Positions 36,248 through 42,948 of a stretch of 64,000 nt of DNA are shown here, piece by piece. The number at the start of each line of letters is the position of its first letter. The first letter of the stretch is position 1. Location of the stretch: positions 160,096 to 224,095 of the forward strand of contig DHQL01000010.1 of the NCBI GenBank assembly GCA_002408085.1, written 5' to 3'. Source of the DNA: Spirochaeta sp. UBA5339 (GTDB lineage: Bacteria; Spirochaetota; Spirochaetia; DSM-2461). A model generated the notes under the pieces. The model saw only the letters and a list, made by a program, of their open reading frames with translations. It was not told where the DNA came from and did not search any database. Made by a program: the position numbers and the translations under genes.

Positions 36248-36577
36248 ATGTACAAAGAAACGACAATGATCACTGAACAGAAAGATACGGATGTACAGAT
36301 ACGGAGTAAGTCAGCAGATAAGATTTACTGTGCCAACTGTATTCACTGCAAACTTGTCCGATCCAGCACAGGCAACAACGACCAGTACCAGCTCCGCGTT
36401 AGATGCGATGCCGGGAAATGGAAGAAAAAACTGGGTGAAGAGAAGTTCTACAAATACTTTACAGTTGCCCGCAGAAGCACAGAAGACTGTGATCTCTACG
36501 AACCCATGGGTGATACAAAAGCCTTCCTGAAAGAACTGAAAAAAACACTTCCCATCAAAGACGAAGTTTATATGTAA
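36248..36577 (+). CDS. Small cysteine-rich conserved hypothetical protein
   Basis: A 109-residue soluble protein with a CANCIHC cluster near residues 31-37, a further Cys near 57 (RVRCDAGKW) and another near 84 (EDCDLYEP). The spacing suggests a zinc ribbon or a small metal site. The rest is Lys-rich and helical (KKKLGEEKFYKYF). The ATG at 36248 has AGGAGG nine bases upstream. An upstream in-frame ATG at 36194 has no ribosome site. It appears to be transcribed alone. I do not recognise a named family. A nucleic-acid-binding role is possible. Confidence 0.65.
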   Translation: MYKETTMITEQKDTDVQIRSKSADKIYCANCIHCKLVRSSTGNNDQYQLRVRCDAGKWKKKLGEEKFYKYFTVARRSTEDCDLYEPMGDTKAFLKELKKTLPIKDEVYM

Positions 36578-36685
36578 TACTGCCCCGCATGGGGGCAGAG
36601 ATTTTAAACAGTTCAAAAATACCGCGAACCTTGAAAATGAAATAGCTGTGGAGTATTATGATTCCCATATTAGATGAGGGATCAA

Positions 36686-37129
36686 ATGCAGAAATATTTC
36701 ATTTATACATTCATTGCCGTCTTGTCGTTCCTGTCATTCTCCTGCCAGTCCACACCCACTGCGGTGAACCAGAACTGGTCGGAAGAGATGTTCTTTAAAC
36801 AGGCCCAGGAAGCCGTCGACAACAATCAGCTTTCAACAGCACTATTCTACTATGAGGTTTTCCTCGTCCGTTACCCTGAGAACCATGCCAGGGTTATTGC
36901 CGCAGAGTATGAGAGAGCCATTCTGTACAGAAAACTTGGAGCCGAGGATCTGGCTGTTCAGGGGCTGAAGGATGTTCTGGACAAGTATGAGAACAGCAGC
37001 TACGTCATTCTCTATCCTCCCCGGTACAAGGTTCTTGCCGAGAAGGTTCTGGACATTATGGAGGGTCGTCCAACCGGACCGGTTGATCCGGATAAATACC
37101 CCGCCAGACAGCCCTCTTCTCCCTACTAG
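36686..37129 (+). CDS. Small TPR-like lipoprotein
   Basis: A 147-residue lipoprotein with the lipobox SFSC near residue 20. The mature protein has one or two TPR-like helix pairs (FKQAQEAVDNNQLSTALFYYEVFLVRYPENHARV). The end is Pro-rich (GRPTGPVDPDKYPARQPSS). The pattern recalls BamD/YfiO-like outer-membrane lipoproteins but it is much shorter. The ATG at 36686 has GAGG seven bases upstream. Function unknown, probably an envelope scaffold. Confidence 0.75.
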   Translation: MQKYFIYTFIAVLSFLSFSCQSTPTAVNQNWSEEMFFKQAQEAVDNNQLSTALFYYEVFLVRYPENHARVIAAEYERAILYRKLGAEDLAVQGLKDVLDKYENSSYVILYPPRYKVLAEKVLDIMEGRPTGPVDPDKYPARQPSSPY

Positions 37130-37138
37130 GAAAGAGAT

Positions 37139-37158
37139 CTCCGGGCCCCCCCCCGGAG
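37139..37158. terminator. Hairpin with poly-C loop between converging genes
   Basis: CTCCGGG (37139-37145) and CCCGGAG (37152-37158) enclose a run of C. The uninterrupted C run covers 37146-37154. It serves both the lipoprotein (plus) and the VWA gene (minus). Confidence 0.5.
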
Positions 37159-37161
37159 GTA

Positions 37162-38283
37162 TCAGTACTCCGATGGAAGCAGTATCGGATAGATCGATAT
37201 TCCGAGATTGGCTGCTTCCTCATAGACCATCTCCTTCGTGATGGATCCCCTGGGGACCTCATGAGGGGGAGCGTCGCCCACCTGGATAATAATCCTTTTA
37301 TCAGCCGTCCACTCATAGTTTGATATACCGCTGAATATGCCCTCGTAGACCGCCTCGGGAATATCTCTTCCTCCCGAAACGGTTACCCGGTTAAGATGCC
37401 ACTGCACCTGATCCAGATCGGTCATAAAGGGTATCTCCCTGGTCAGATAGGCTTCCTTGTAGTCCCGGTACCAGACAATCCCGATCCGAAACTCTTCGAA
37501 TCCCTCGATATGGCTGCGTACCATGGGGACAAGCTTCTTCTGTATAAAGTGGATATCATTTTTCATACTGATTGTGGTATCAACCACAAGTACAAGATCA
37601 ATGCTGTTTCCCTCTATGGAGGTAATGATCCTGCCGATCTTCTCAACAGCATCATCGCCGTCATCGGCCCGGGTAAACTCACCACCGGTCATTATGGCGG
37701 CCTCTTCCATAATATCCTCAAGCTCCTTCTCTGCCACCTCCATAACCACGGGAGGAGGAAGCTCCCGGATCATTGTTGAAAGGACAAAGGGATTGTCCAG
37801 ATAGGCGCCGCTGTAATCGGCATAGGGCTTTTCAAAGGAGCGGATATTCAGCCAGGAACCCTGACGGATCTCAACCTGCCCCTCCCGGCTCCAGGGGTAA
37901 CCATAGGTCAGGTGGAGGGGTACAAAGATCTCAAAGGCCATGGATTCCAGAATCTCGTTGTACACGGGAGAGGAATCGATAAGGTAGAACCTGTCGTCCC
38001 TGGGCAGAAGTTCTCCGTTGAGCATACGGGGTTCATCACCGTTTATGGAGTTGTACTCATAGGCACGGAGGGCAAAGGAATCTCTCTGCTTCTCGGGGTC
38101 CGCCGTGGATTCAGTGAGGAGAACGGAGTTCATCCCCTCTTTCTGTCTGATCCATAGATGAAACCCTTCTCCTGCCACCATATCGAGATAGACATCCCCG
38201 GCTTCGATCTTAAGCTCCTGGGAACTGAGGGTAAGCAGAGGAGATGCAATGAAGATAATTAATAAAGCTATTCCTTTTCTCAT
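37162..38283 (-). CDS. Secreted von Willebrand factor A domain protein
   Basis: A 373-residue exported protein. A signal peptide (MRKGIALLIIF to about residue 22, no lipobox) is followed by an N-terminal strand-rich region of unknown family. A VWA domain covers roughly 205-373. Its metal-binding MIDAS site starts DLVLVVDTTISMKND (DxTxS form) with a later GD.PPHE motif. Such domains bind proteins or ligands through a divalent metal. The ATG at 38283 lacks a ribosome site; a TTG at 38331 would add 16 residues. Function unknown, envelope location likely. Confidence 0.78.
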   Translation of the reverse strand: MRKGIALLIIFIASPLLTLSSQELKIEAGDVYLDMVAGEGFHLWIRQKEGMNSVLLTESTADPEKQRDSFALRAYEYNSINGDEPRMLNGELLPRDDRFYLIDSSPVYNEILESMAFEIFVPLHLTYGYPWSREGQVEIRQGSWLNIRSFEKPYADYSGAYLDNPFVLSTMIRELPPPVVMEVAEKELEDIMEEAAIMTGGEFTRADDGDDAVEKIGRIITSIEGNSIDLVLVVDTTISMKNDIHFIQKKLVPMVRSHIEGFEEFRIGIVWYRDYKEAYLTREIPFMTDLDQVQWHLNRVTVSGGRDIPEAVYEGIFSGISNYEWTADKRIIIQVGDAPPHEVPRGSITKEMVYEEAANLGISIYPILLPSEY

Positions 38284-38402
38284 GTTATATTTATCGGTGA
38301 TTTTTCCCGCGTCATAACGTGAATTTCTCAAACTTTAACTGCTGTACTTGAATCAGCAGCCCTCTGCCCTTCCTGTATCTTCTGTTGAAGGAGGCTGCCT
38401 TT

Positions 38403-39455
38403 ATGGGGTGCAAAGTACATCAGCGGTTAGGGACTCTTATTATTCTGATCCTGCCCATTTCCATGCCCCTGATTCTGCCTGGATGCTCCCTGGAAAACAG
38501 GGGCAGAATGATAACGGAACCCGACCTGACCCCTCCCATGCTTCTTGAGATATCGGCAGGAGAAGAGGCGGAGGTGCTCCTTCATTTTAACGAGGAGATC
38601 TCTCCCGAAGAAAGCACCATAGACCTGAACTCCGGTGAGAGGGCCCATCTGAGTGTCCAGATGGGAAATATCCTCTCTCTGAAACCTGAAGAGGATCTTA
38701 TACCGGGTAGACAGTACAGCGCTGCCCTGACGGTGGAGGATGCCAGAGGAAACAGCTGCCGCTTTGTGCTGCCCTTCTGGGGATGGAACCCTGATCTCCC
38801 ACCAGTTCTGATCAATGAGCTCAATCCCGATGGCACAGAGACCAATCCGGACTGCATCGAACTGATCGCTTTGAAAGGGGGTAATCTTGCGGGGCTCTGT
38901 CTCTACTACGGCACATCGGGGCAGTATGAATACCGTTACATCCTCCCGGCCCTTCAGGTGGAAGCCGGAGACTATGTGATCATCCACTGCCGCAGGGAGT
39001 ATGTGGAAGGAGAGATCAGCGAATACAGGGACAGGACTCTCAGCACGGGAAAGCTTAGCTCTGATGTAGCATGGGACCTCTGGCTTCCCGAAGACAGAGG
39101 GCTCTCAGGGGCTAACGGTATTCTGACGATTTACAACTCTCCGGGAGGAGAGATAATGGACGGCATTGTCTATTCCGACAGAACATCAGATCCTGAAGAC
39201 GACTATCTGGGCTGGACCAGCAGGACCTTCGATGCTGCGGCGGATCTATATGATGAAGGGGGATGGCGCTTCAGCTCCCGGCAGATTCCACCGGAAGAGG
39301 CTGTCTACTCAGGATATACAACAGCCACCAGAAGCCTCTGCAGAAGCTCTGACAGCCGGGACAGCAACAGCAGCGCCGACTGGCATACGGTACCCACCAG
39401 TTCCAAAAGTTTCGGTCTGGCCAATACGGATGAAGTTTTTATTCCCCCGCAGTAA
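38403..39455 (+). CDS. Lipoprotein with Ig-like and lamin-tail domains
   Basis: A 350-residue lipoprotein (lipobox ILPGC near residue 28). Residues about 45-125 look like a bacterial Ig-like strand domain (LLHFNEEISPEES, LIPGRQYSAALTVED). Residues about 132-345 match the lamin-tail (LTD) pattern: LINELNPDG start, DCIELIALKGG, GDYVIIHCR and a late SFGLANT. LTD domains occur in surface proteins and exported nucleases, but no nuclease domain is present here. The ATG at 38403 has AAGGAGG eight bases upstream, better than a TTG at 38385. Probably a surface or periplasmic adhesion module. Confidence 0.75.
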   Translation: MGCKVHQRLGTLIILILPISMPLILPGCSLENRGRMITEPDLTPPMLLEISAGEEAEVLLHFNEEISPEESTIDLNSGERAHLSVQMGNILSLKPEEDLIPGRQYSAALTVEDARGNSCRFVLPFWGWNPDLPPVLINELNPDGTETNPDCIELIALKGGNLAGLCLYYGTSGQYEYRYILPALQVEAGDYVIIHCRREYVEGEISEYRDRTLSTGKLSSDVAWDLWLPEDRGLSGANGILTIYNSPGGEIMDGIVYSDRTSDPEDDYLGWTSRTFDAAADLYDEGGWRFSSRQIPPEEAVYSGYTTATRSLCRSSDSRDSNSSADWHTVPTSSKSFGLANTDEVFIPPQ

Positions 39456-39472
39456 AACCGGGGGAGTATGAA

Positions 39473-39793
39473 TCAGATAAGATCCTTGAACATGTCCTCG
39501 ATGGACTCTCTGGGGATAACGCCCACATTCTGTTTGACAACTTCGCCGCCGTTAAACACCATAAGTGTTGGAATACTCTGAATATTGTATCTGCCTGAGG
39601 ATTCGGGTGCATCATCCACATTGGCCTTGCATACCTTGATTTTGCCGGCATACTCTTCGGCAATTTCGGCGACCAGGGGTCCCAGCATTTTACAGGGGAC
39701 ACACCACTCGGCCCAGAAATCTATAAGTACCGGAACATCCGATTTTAATACTTCCTGCTCGAAAGTTTCATCCGTAAGGATAACTTCTGACAT
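39473..39793 (-). CDS. trxA: Thioredoxin with WCVPC active site
   Basis: A 106-residue thioredoxin. The whole fold is present: FWAEWCVPCKMLGP near 25-38, the cis-Pro in SIPTLMVF near 72 and the GV...ESIEDM end. The dipeptide between the catalytic cysteines is Val-Pro instead of the common Gly-Pro, which may shift its redox potential modestly. It has no signal peptide and is therefore cytoplasmic. The ATG at 39793 has GGAG at seven bases. Thioredoxin reductase is not in the window. Confidence 0.92.
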   Translation of the reverse strand: MSEVILTDETFEQEVLKSDVPVLIDFWAEWCVPCKMLGPLVAEIAEEYAGKIKVCKANVDDAPESSGRYNIQSIPTLMVFNGGEVVKQNVGVIPRESIEDMFKDLI

Positions 39794-39869
39794 CAATTGA
39801 CTCCTTAAATTCTCACTGCTAAGTAGAATGTATTCTTAATTTGGAATAATTAAAAGGATTTCCGGTGTG

Positions 39870-40661
39870 CTAAAACCTTTTGAGATCCTTCAGCCTGAAA
39901 TCACTTATTATATTCTCAACATATTTATAGGCAATTTCAACATTTTCGTCCATTAATCCGCGATCCTGACACTCTTCCAGAATCCGCTTGAGCTCATTCA
40001 GAAAGAAGGAGGCTCTCTTGATACACTCCTGAGCCTCCCGGAACAGTTCCGACGAGTACTGATGACGCTGTTTCAGAAGAAAAAGATAACGTTCCAACTC
40101 GGGAGGGACATTATCCTCACCCATTGTAGTCATCCTGAGAAGCCGGTTCTCAAGTTCATAACTTACCGTTGAGGAGTAGACCTTCCTGATAAAATTGGAG
40201 ATCCCCCCCCAGTGGAGGACATCCAGTTCATTGAGTGCACCGTAGAGTTTTTTAACCTCAATGGACGCCTCCTCATGAATATCCATCTCGGGATACTTCT
40301 CAATCTTCTTTTCCAGCTCTGCCATGATCTTGTCGGCAAAGCTTCTCTTATCTACAGGAGGCGCCTTGACCCTAAGACTCATGCTGGCTTTTTCATTTTC
40401 CCGTTCACGGGTGAGGGCCTGCAGGTGTTCAATCTCATCTTTGATAAAACGGGTCAGGTCCACACGGGCGTGGAGGGCTGTGATATAGCGGTCTTCAAAG
40501 GCTGATTTTTCATCAATTGCGGCCATATAGCTGATGATATAGTCATCATAACCTTTTCTGATTCTGGTCAGTGCCGCCTCGACCTCTTTGCTGCTGAGCT
40601 TACTGCTTTTCTTCCTGCTGAACATCGGTACAAGTATCAGCTTTTTTAGTACTCTGGTCAA
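39870..40661 (-). CDS. Conserved hypothetical helical protein
   Basis: A 263-residue, highly charged and mostly alpha-helical protein with no membrane segment and no recognised family. It contains coiled-coil-prone stretches (DEIEHLQALTRERENEKAS and a C-terminal ECIKRASFFLNELKRILEE). The start is uncertain. A TTG at 40661 has a GGCGG-like site, and an ATG at 40625 lies twelve codons later. It lies between thioredoxin and an outer-membrane barrel gene without obvious functional linkage. Confidence 0.6.
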   Translation of the reverse strand: MTRVLKKLILVPMFSRKKSSKLSSKEVEAALTRIRKGYDDYIISYMAAIDEKSAFEDRYITALHARVDLTRFIKDEIEHLQALTRERENEKASMSLRVKAPPVDKRSFADKIMAELEKKIEKYPEMDIHEEASIEVKKLYGALNELDVLHWGGISNFIRKVYSSTVSYELENRLLRMTTMGEDNVPPELERYLFLLKQRHQYSSELFREAQECIKRASFFLNELKRILEECQDRGLMDENVEIAYKYVENIISDFRLKDLKRF

Positions 40662-40723
40662 TGTATCCGCCCCCGGAACTGCATGTTCATAAATAATCTG
40701 AAGGGGAGATTTTTTTTTAGGAT

Positions 40724-40752
40724 TTGACCATATCCAGTTTAAAAGGTACTAT
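40724..40752 (+). promoter_or_regulatory. Promoter of the outer-membrane barrel gene
   Basis: TTGACC (40724-40729), a 17-base spacer and TACTAT (40747-40752). The predicted leader is about 40 bases and ends in AAGGAG. Confidence 0.6.
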
Positions 40753-40799
40753 TTATTTCATGATTGAAACTGACTTATTACAGTAAGGAGAAAATGAAA

Positions 40800-41774
40800 A
40801 TGAAAAAATCGCTACTGCTGCTCGCTCTGGTTGTCCTGGGGACAACTCTGTTCGCTGACGATGCCCTGGTACTTCCCAAGGGGGTTATGCGTGTCCGTTT
40901 AACGAATACCTATGCCTTTATGGATCAGGCTTACGATGATTCAGGAAGCCTTCAGGACGACACAGAGGTCAAGATGGATATTCTGGGAGCCGCCTTTGAA
41001 CTGGGCTTGACCGACCAGATCACTCTTGGAATTCAGTGGGCACCCGGCTATACAGTCTGGTCCGAAATTGAAGGTGTTGACGATGGAAAACTGACAGGTG
41101 TTCATCACCTGTATTTGGGAACAAAGATTCAGCTTCTGGGAGAAAAAGCCTTTATTCCCTCTGAAAAAATGCGCTTTACCGTTACTCCCGGTGTAAGAAT
41201 CCCCCTTCAGAAATACGATGCTGAATCTGAATTTACAAATTTGATAAACAGCAAGGAATACCAGCTAGACAGCGTAGACAACGAAGCATGGGGTATTGGA
41301 GGAAGACTCAAGTTTGACTATGTCTTCACCGACAGTTTCTTCCTGAACTTCTATACAGAGATGATCTACAACCTGCCCACAAAGAGAAATCTTGACCTTA
41401 TGAACGCTTACGCCTTATATAGCGCCACTATGGGCGCAGCCGGTTTTGAAGACTATAAATACGAGTATGGTCTGGATGCCCTCTTTGAAATCGATCCCCA
41501 TTACGACTGGAGCATTACAGAGGGCCACACCCTCTCTTTCAGCCTCCCCACCCGCTATACCTATATTCCTGAGCTGAAGGTTGAGGGAAATAAGGTTTCA
41601 GACAGCGGCTACATGGTAACCCTGACCCCCACAATCAACTACTTCAACACAAGTTCCATGATTCCCTGGGAAGCATCCATCGATTACAGCATTCCTGTAA
41701 TGGGTAAGAATACGACCAGAACCAACACCATTACTTTACAGCTGAAACTCTACGCTCAGCTCTTCGGACGCTAA
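40800..41774 (+). CDS. Outer-membrane beta-barrel protein
   Basis: A 324-residue exported protein with a cleavable signal peptide (MKKSLLLLALVVLG, cleavage near LFA-DD). The mature part has alternating polar/hydrophobic strands (MRVRLTNTYAF, KMDILGAAFELGL, QITLGIQWAPGY) and ends in LQLKLYAQLFGR. This fits a transmembrane barrel, probably a small porin. ATGs at 40794 and 40800 follow the same AAGGAG. I prefer 40800 (nine-base spacing). A strong terminator follows, then a partial copy of its leader at 41885-41921. Confidence 0.72.
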   Translation: MKKSLLLLALVVLGTTLFADDALVLPKGVMRVRLTNTYAFMDQAYDDSGSLQDDTEVKMDILGAAFELGLTDQITLGIQWAPGYTVWSEIEGVDDGKLTGVHHLYLGTKIQLLGEKAFIPSEKMRFTVTPGVRIPLQKYDAESEFTNLINSKEYQLDSVDNEAWGIGGRLKFDYVFTDSFFLNFYTEMIYNLPTKRNLDLMNAYALYSATMGAAGFEDYKYEYGLDALFEIDPHYDWSITEGHTLSFSLPTRYTYIPELKVEGNKVSDSGYMVTLTPTINYFNTSSMIPWEASIDYSIPVMGKNTTRTNTITLQLKLYAQLFGR

Positions 41775-41811
41775 TCATCCAGTGTTTCTATAAGAAAACA
41801 ATGTTTCCATA

Positions 41812-41848
41812 AGACCCTTCCCTGTTACAGGGACAGGGTCTTTTTTTT
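41812..41848 (+). terminator. Strong intrinsic terminator of the barrel gene
   Basis: Outer stem AGACCC/GGGTCT and inner stem TCCCTG/CAGGGA with a TTA loop are followed by eight T. Confidence 0.92.
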
Positions 41849-41884
41849 CTCTTCCGAAACAGGCTGTTGAAAAAGGCCGGATAC

Positions 41885-41921
41885 TTCATGATTGAAACTG
41901 CTTATTAACAATAAGGAGAAA
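41885..41921 (+). repeat. Partial duplicate of the barrel-gene leader and ribosome site
   Basis: TTCATGATTGAAACTG is identical to 40757-40772. After it, CTTATTAACAATAAGGAGAAA resembles ACTTATTACAGTAAGGAGAAA in the original. The copy keeps the AAGGAG but no open frame follows it. The two copies lie about 1.1 kb apart, flanking the barrel gene. Confidence 0.75.
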
Positions 41922-41955
41922 TACCCGGCCGGATATGCATCCATAGTATAACGAT

Positions 41956-41971
41956 TGCGCATTGAGTGCAA
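41956..41971 (-). promoter_or_regulatory. Third copy of the TetR-operator-like element
   Basis: On the minus strand TTGCACTCAATGCGCA, which matches TTACACTCAATGTGCA at 42835-42850 in 14 of 16 positions. It starts three bases after a TATAAC (41947-41952) on the plus strand, much as the two main copies sit next to their -10 boxes. Confidence 0.5.
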
Positions 41972-42109
41972 TAAGTAAACTACCCATGAAATAAAAAAAA
42001 TATAAGATTCAAAATAATAGTAGAACAACCCATCGCAGACTGTTTATTAAACTGTCACAGACTGGATGAAGATTTTGAGAAGCAATGGACAGGATGAGTG
42101 GTTTTGCGC

Positions 42110-42760
42110 TTATTCAGGGACGGAGAAGGCGGAAAAGAAGATAGAAAACATTGTTCCGATGATATCTGTATCGTTTAGATTTGTTTTACCGAACTGATGT
42201 TTTCTCTGAATATAGAGTTTCTGCAGGGTGGACTGGATCATCACAAGGGTCGTATATGCCAGTTCCCTGGGAGATTTCCCCAAAGACTTTATAGATCCGT
42301 CCCCGGTTCCGAGAACAAAGACCTCTTCAATTTTATGAATAAGACGCTCAATGACAATCAGACACTCTGTAGCCTCTTCAGGAGGATCATCTCCAATCAG
42401 GTTCAGGTTGTCATCAAGAAGATGGGCGAAACTCAATTCATCATAATGCTCACCGTAAAACTTCAGAAAAGCCTTATGCAGCGCACTAAGCTTCTCCATT
42501 CCATTTTGATGCGGCTCTTCAATGGCTGAATCGATCACCCTTTCCATGTCCAGATAGGATTCTTTCATAAGACTGTAGGAGATCTGCTCTTTGCTTGTAA
42601 AGTAATGATAAATAGTCCTGCGGCTCAGTTCGGATTTTTCAGCAATATCCAGCATAGTGGTATTGGAATATCCTCTGTCAATAAAGAGTGAGTGAGCAGC
42701 ATTCATAATATCTTTTACCCGGAGAGAACGTTCTCTCTCCTTCCGTTCAGCAAGTCCCAT
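42110..42760 (-). CDS. TetR-family transcriptional regulator
   Basis: A 216-residue repressor-type protein. Residues about 15-62 form the TetR helix-turn-helix (IMNAAHSLFIDRGYSNTTML, then SRRTIYHYFTSKEQIS). The rest is the all-helical ligand and dimer domain. It is divergent from an RND exporter gene over 188 bp with matching 16-bp elements at both predicted transcription starts, which points to autoregulation plus control of the exporter operon. The inducer is unknown but is likely a hydrophobic molecule handled by the exporter. Confidence 0.9.
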   Translation of the reverse strand: MGLAERKERERSLRVKDIMNAAHSLFIDRGYSNTTMLDIAEKSELSRRTIYHYFTSKEQISYSLMKESYLDMERVIDSAIEEPHQNGMEKLSALHKAFLKFYGEHYDELSFAHLLDDNLNLIGDDPPEEATECLIVIERLIHKIEEVFVLGTGDGSIKSLGKSPRELAYTTLVMIQSTLQKLYIQRKHQFGKTNLNDTDIIGTMFSIFFSAFSVPE

Positions 42761-42834
42761 CAGTCCACATTATGTCAGCTGGGAGCTCTTGTCAAGCAAT
42801 ATAAACCGAAATAAATACACACAGAGAATACTTT

Positions 42835-42850
42835 TTACACTCAATGTGCA
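42835..42850 (+). promoter_or_regulatory. Operator-like element 1 (tetR side)
   Basis: TTACACTCAATGTGCA, an imperfect inverted repeat. It begins one base downstream (minus direction) of the predicted tetR -10 box, so it covers the tetR transcription start. It matches element 2 in inverted orientation (TTACACTATAAGTGCA on the minus strand). Confidence 0.65.
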
Positions 42851-42851
42851 T

Positions 42852-42879
42852 TTTATAGATAAACAGTGTTGACTATTAA
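42852..42879 (-). promoter_or_regulatory. Predicted promoter of tetR
   Basis: On the minus strand TTAATA (42874-42879), a 16-base spacer and TATAAA (42852-42857). It overlaps the -35 box of the divergent RND promoter. Confidence 0.5.
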
Positions 42880-42897
42880 GGTTATCATTATTAAATT
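42869..42897 (+). promoter_or_regulatory. Predicted promoter of the RND exporter operon
   Basis: TTGACT (42869-42874), a 17-base spacer and TAAATT (42892-42897). The predicted start near 42904 falls inside operator-like element 2. Confidence 0.6.
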
Positions 42898-42912
42898 GCA
42901 CTTATAGTGTAA
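42897..42912 (-). promoter_or_regulatory. Operator-like element 2 (RND side)
   Basis: TGCACTTATAGTGTAA on the plus strand. Its complement TTACACTATAAGTGCA shares 13 of 16 positions with element 1. It overlaps the predicted transcription start of the exporter operon. A shorter related sequence, TTCACTGTGTA, follows at 42921-42931. Confidence 0.65.
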
Positions 42913-42948
42913 ATAAAACATTCACTGTGTATTTCTAATGGAGATAGT

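Larger units (their letters stand above)
41849..42109. other. Non-coding relic region between barrel gene and tetR
   Basis: No gene is seen. The stretch holds a degenerate copy of the barrel gene's leader (41885-41921), an inverted GGCCGG pair near 41875-41880 and 41927-41932 and a TATAAC at 41947-41952. A third copy of the tetR/RND operator-like element lies at 41956-41971. It then becomes A-rich up to the 3' end of tetR. It looks like the remains of a rearrangement or of a lost gene. Confidence 0.5.

Noticed and set aside
37146..37154. Run of nine C as a phase-variation tract
   Set aside because: It is intergenic between converging genes, past both stop codons, and forms the loop of a terminator-like hairpin.
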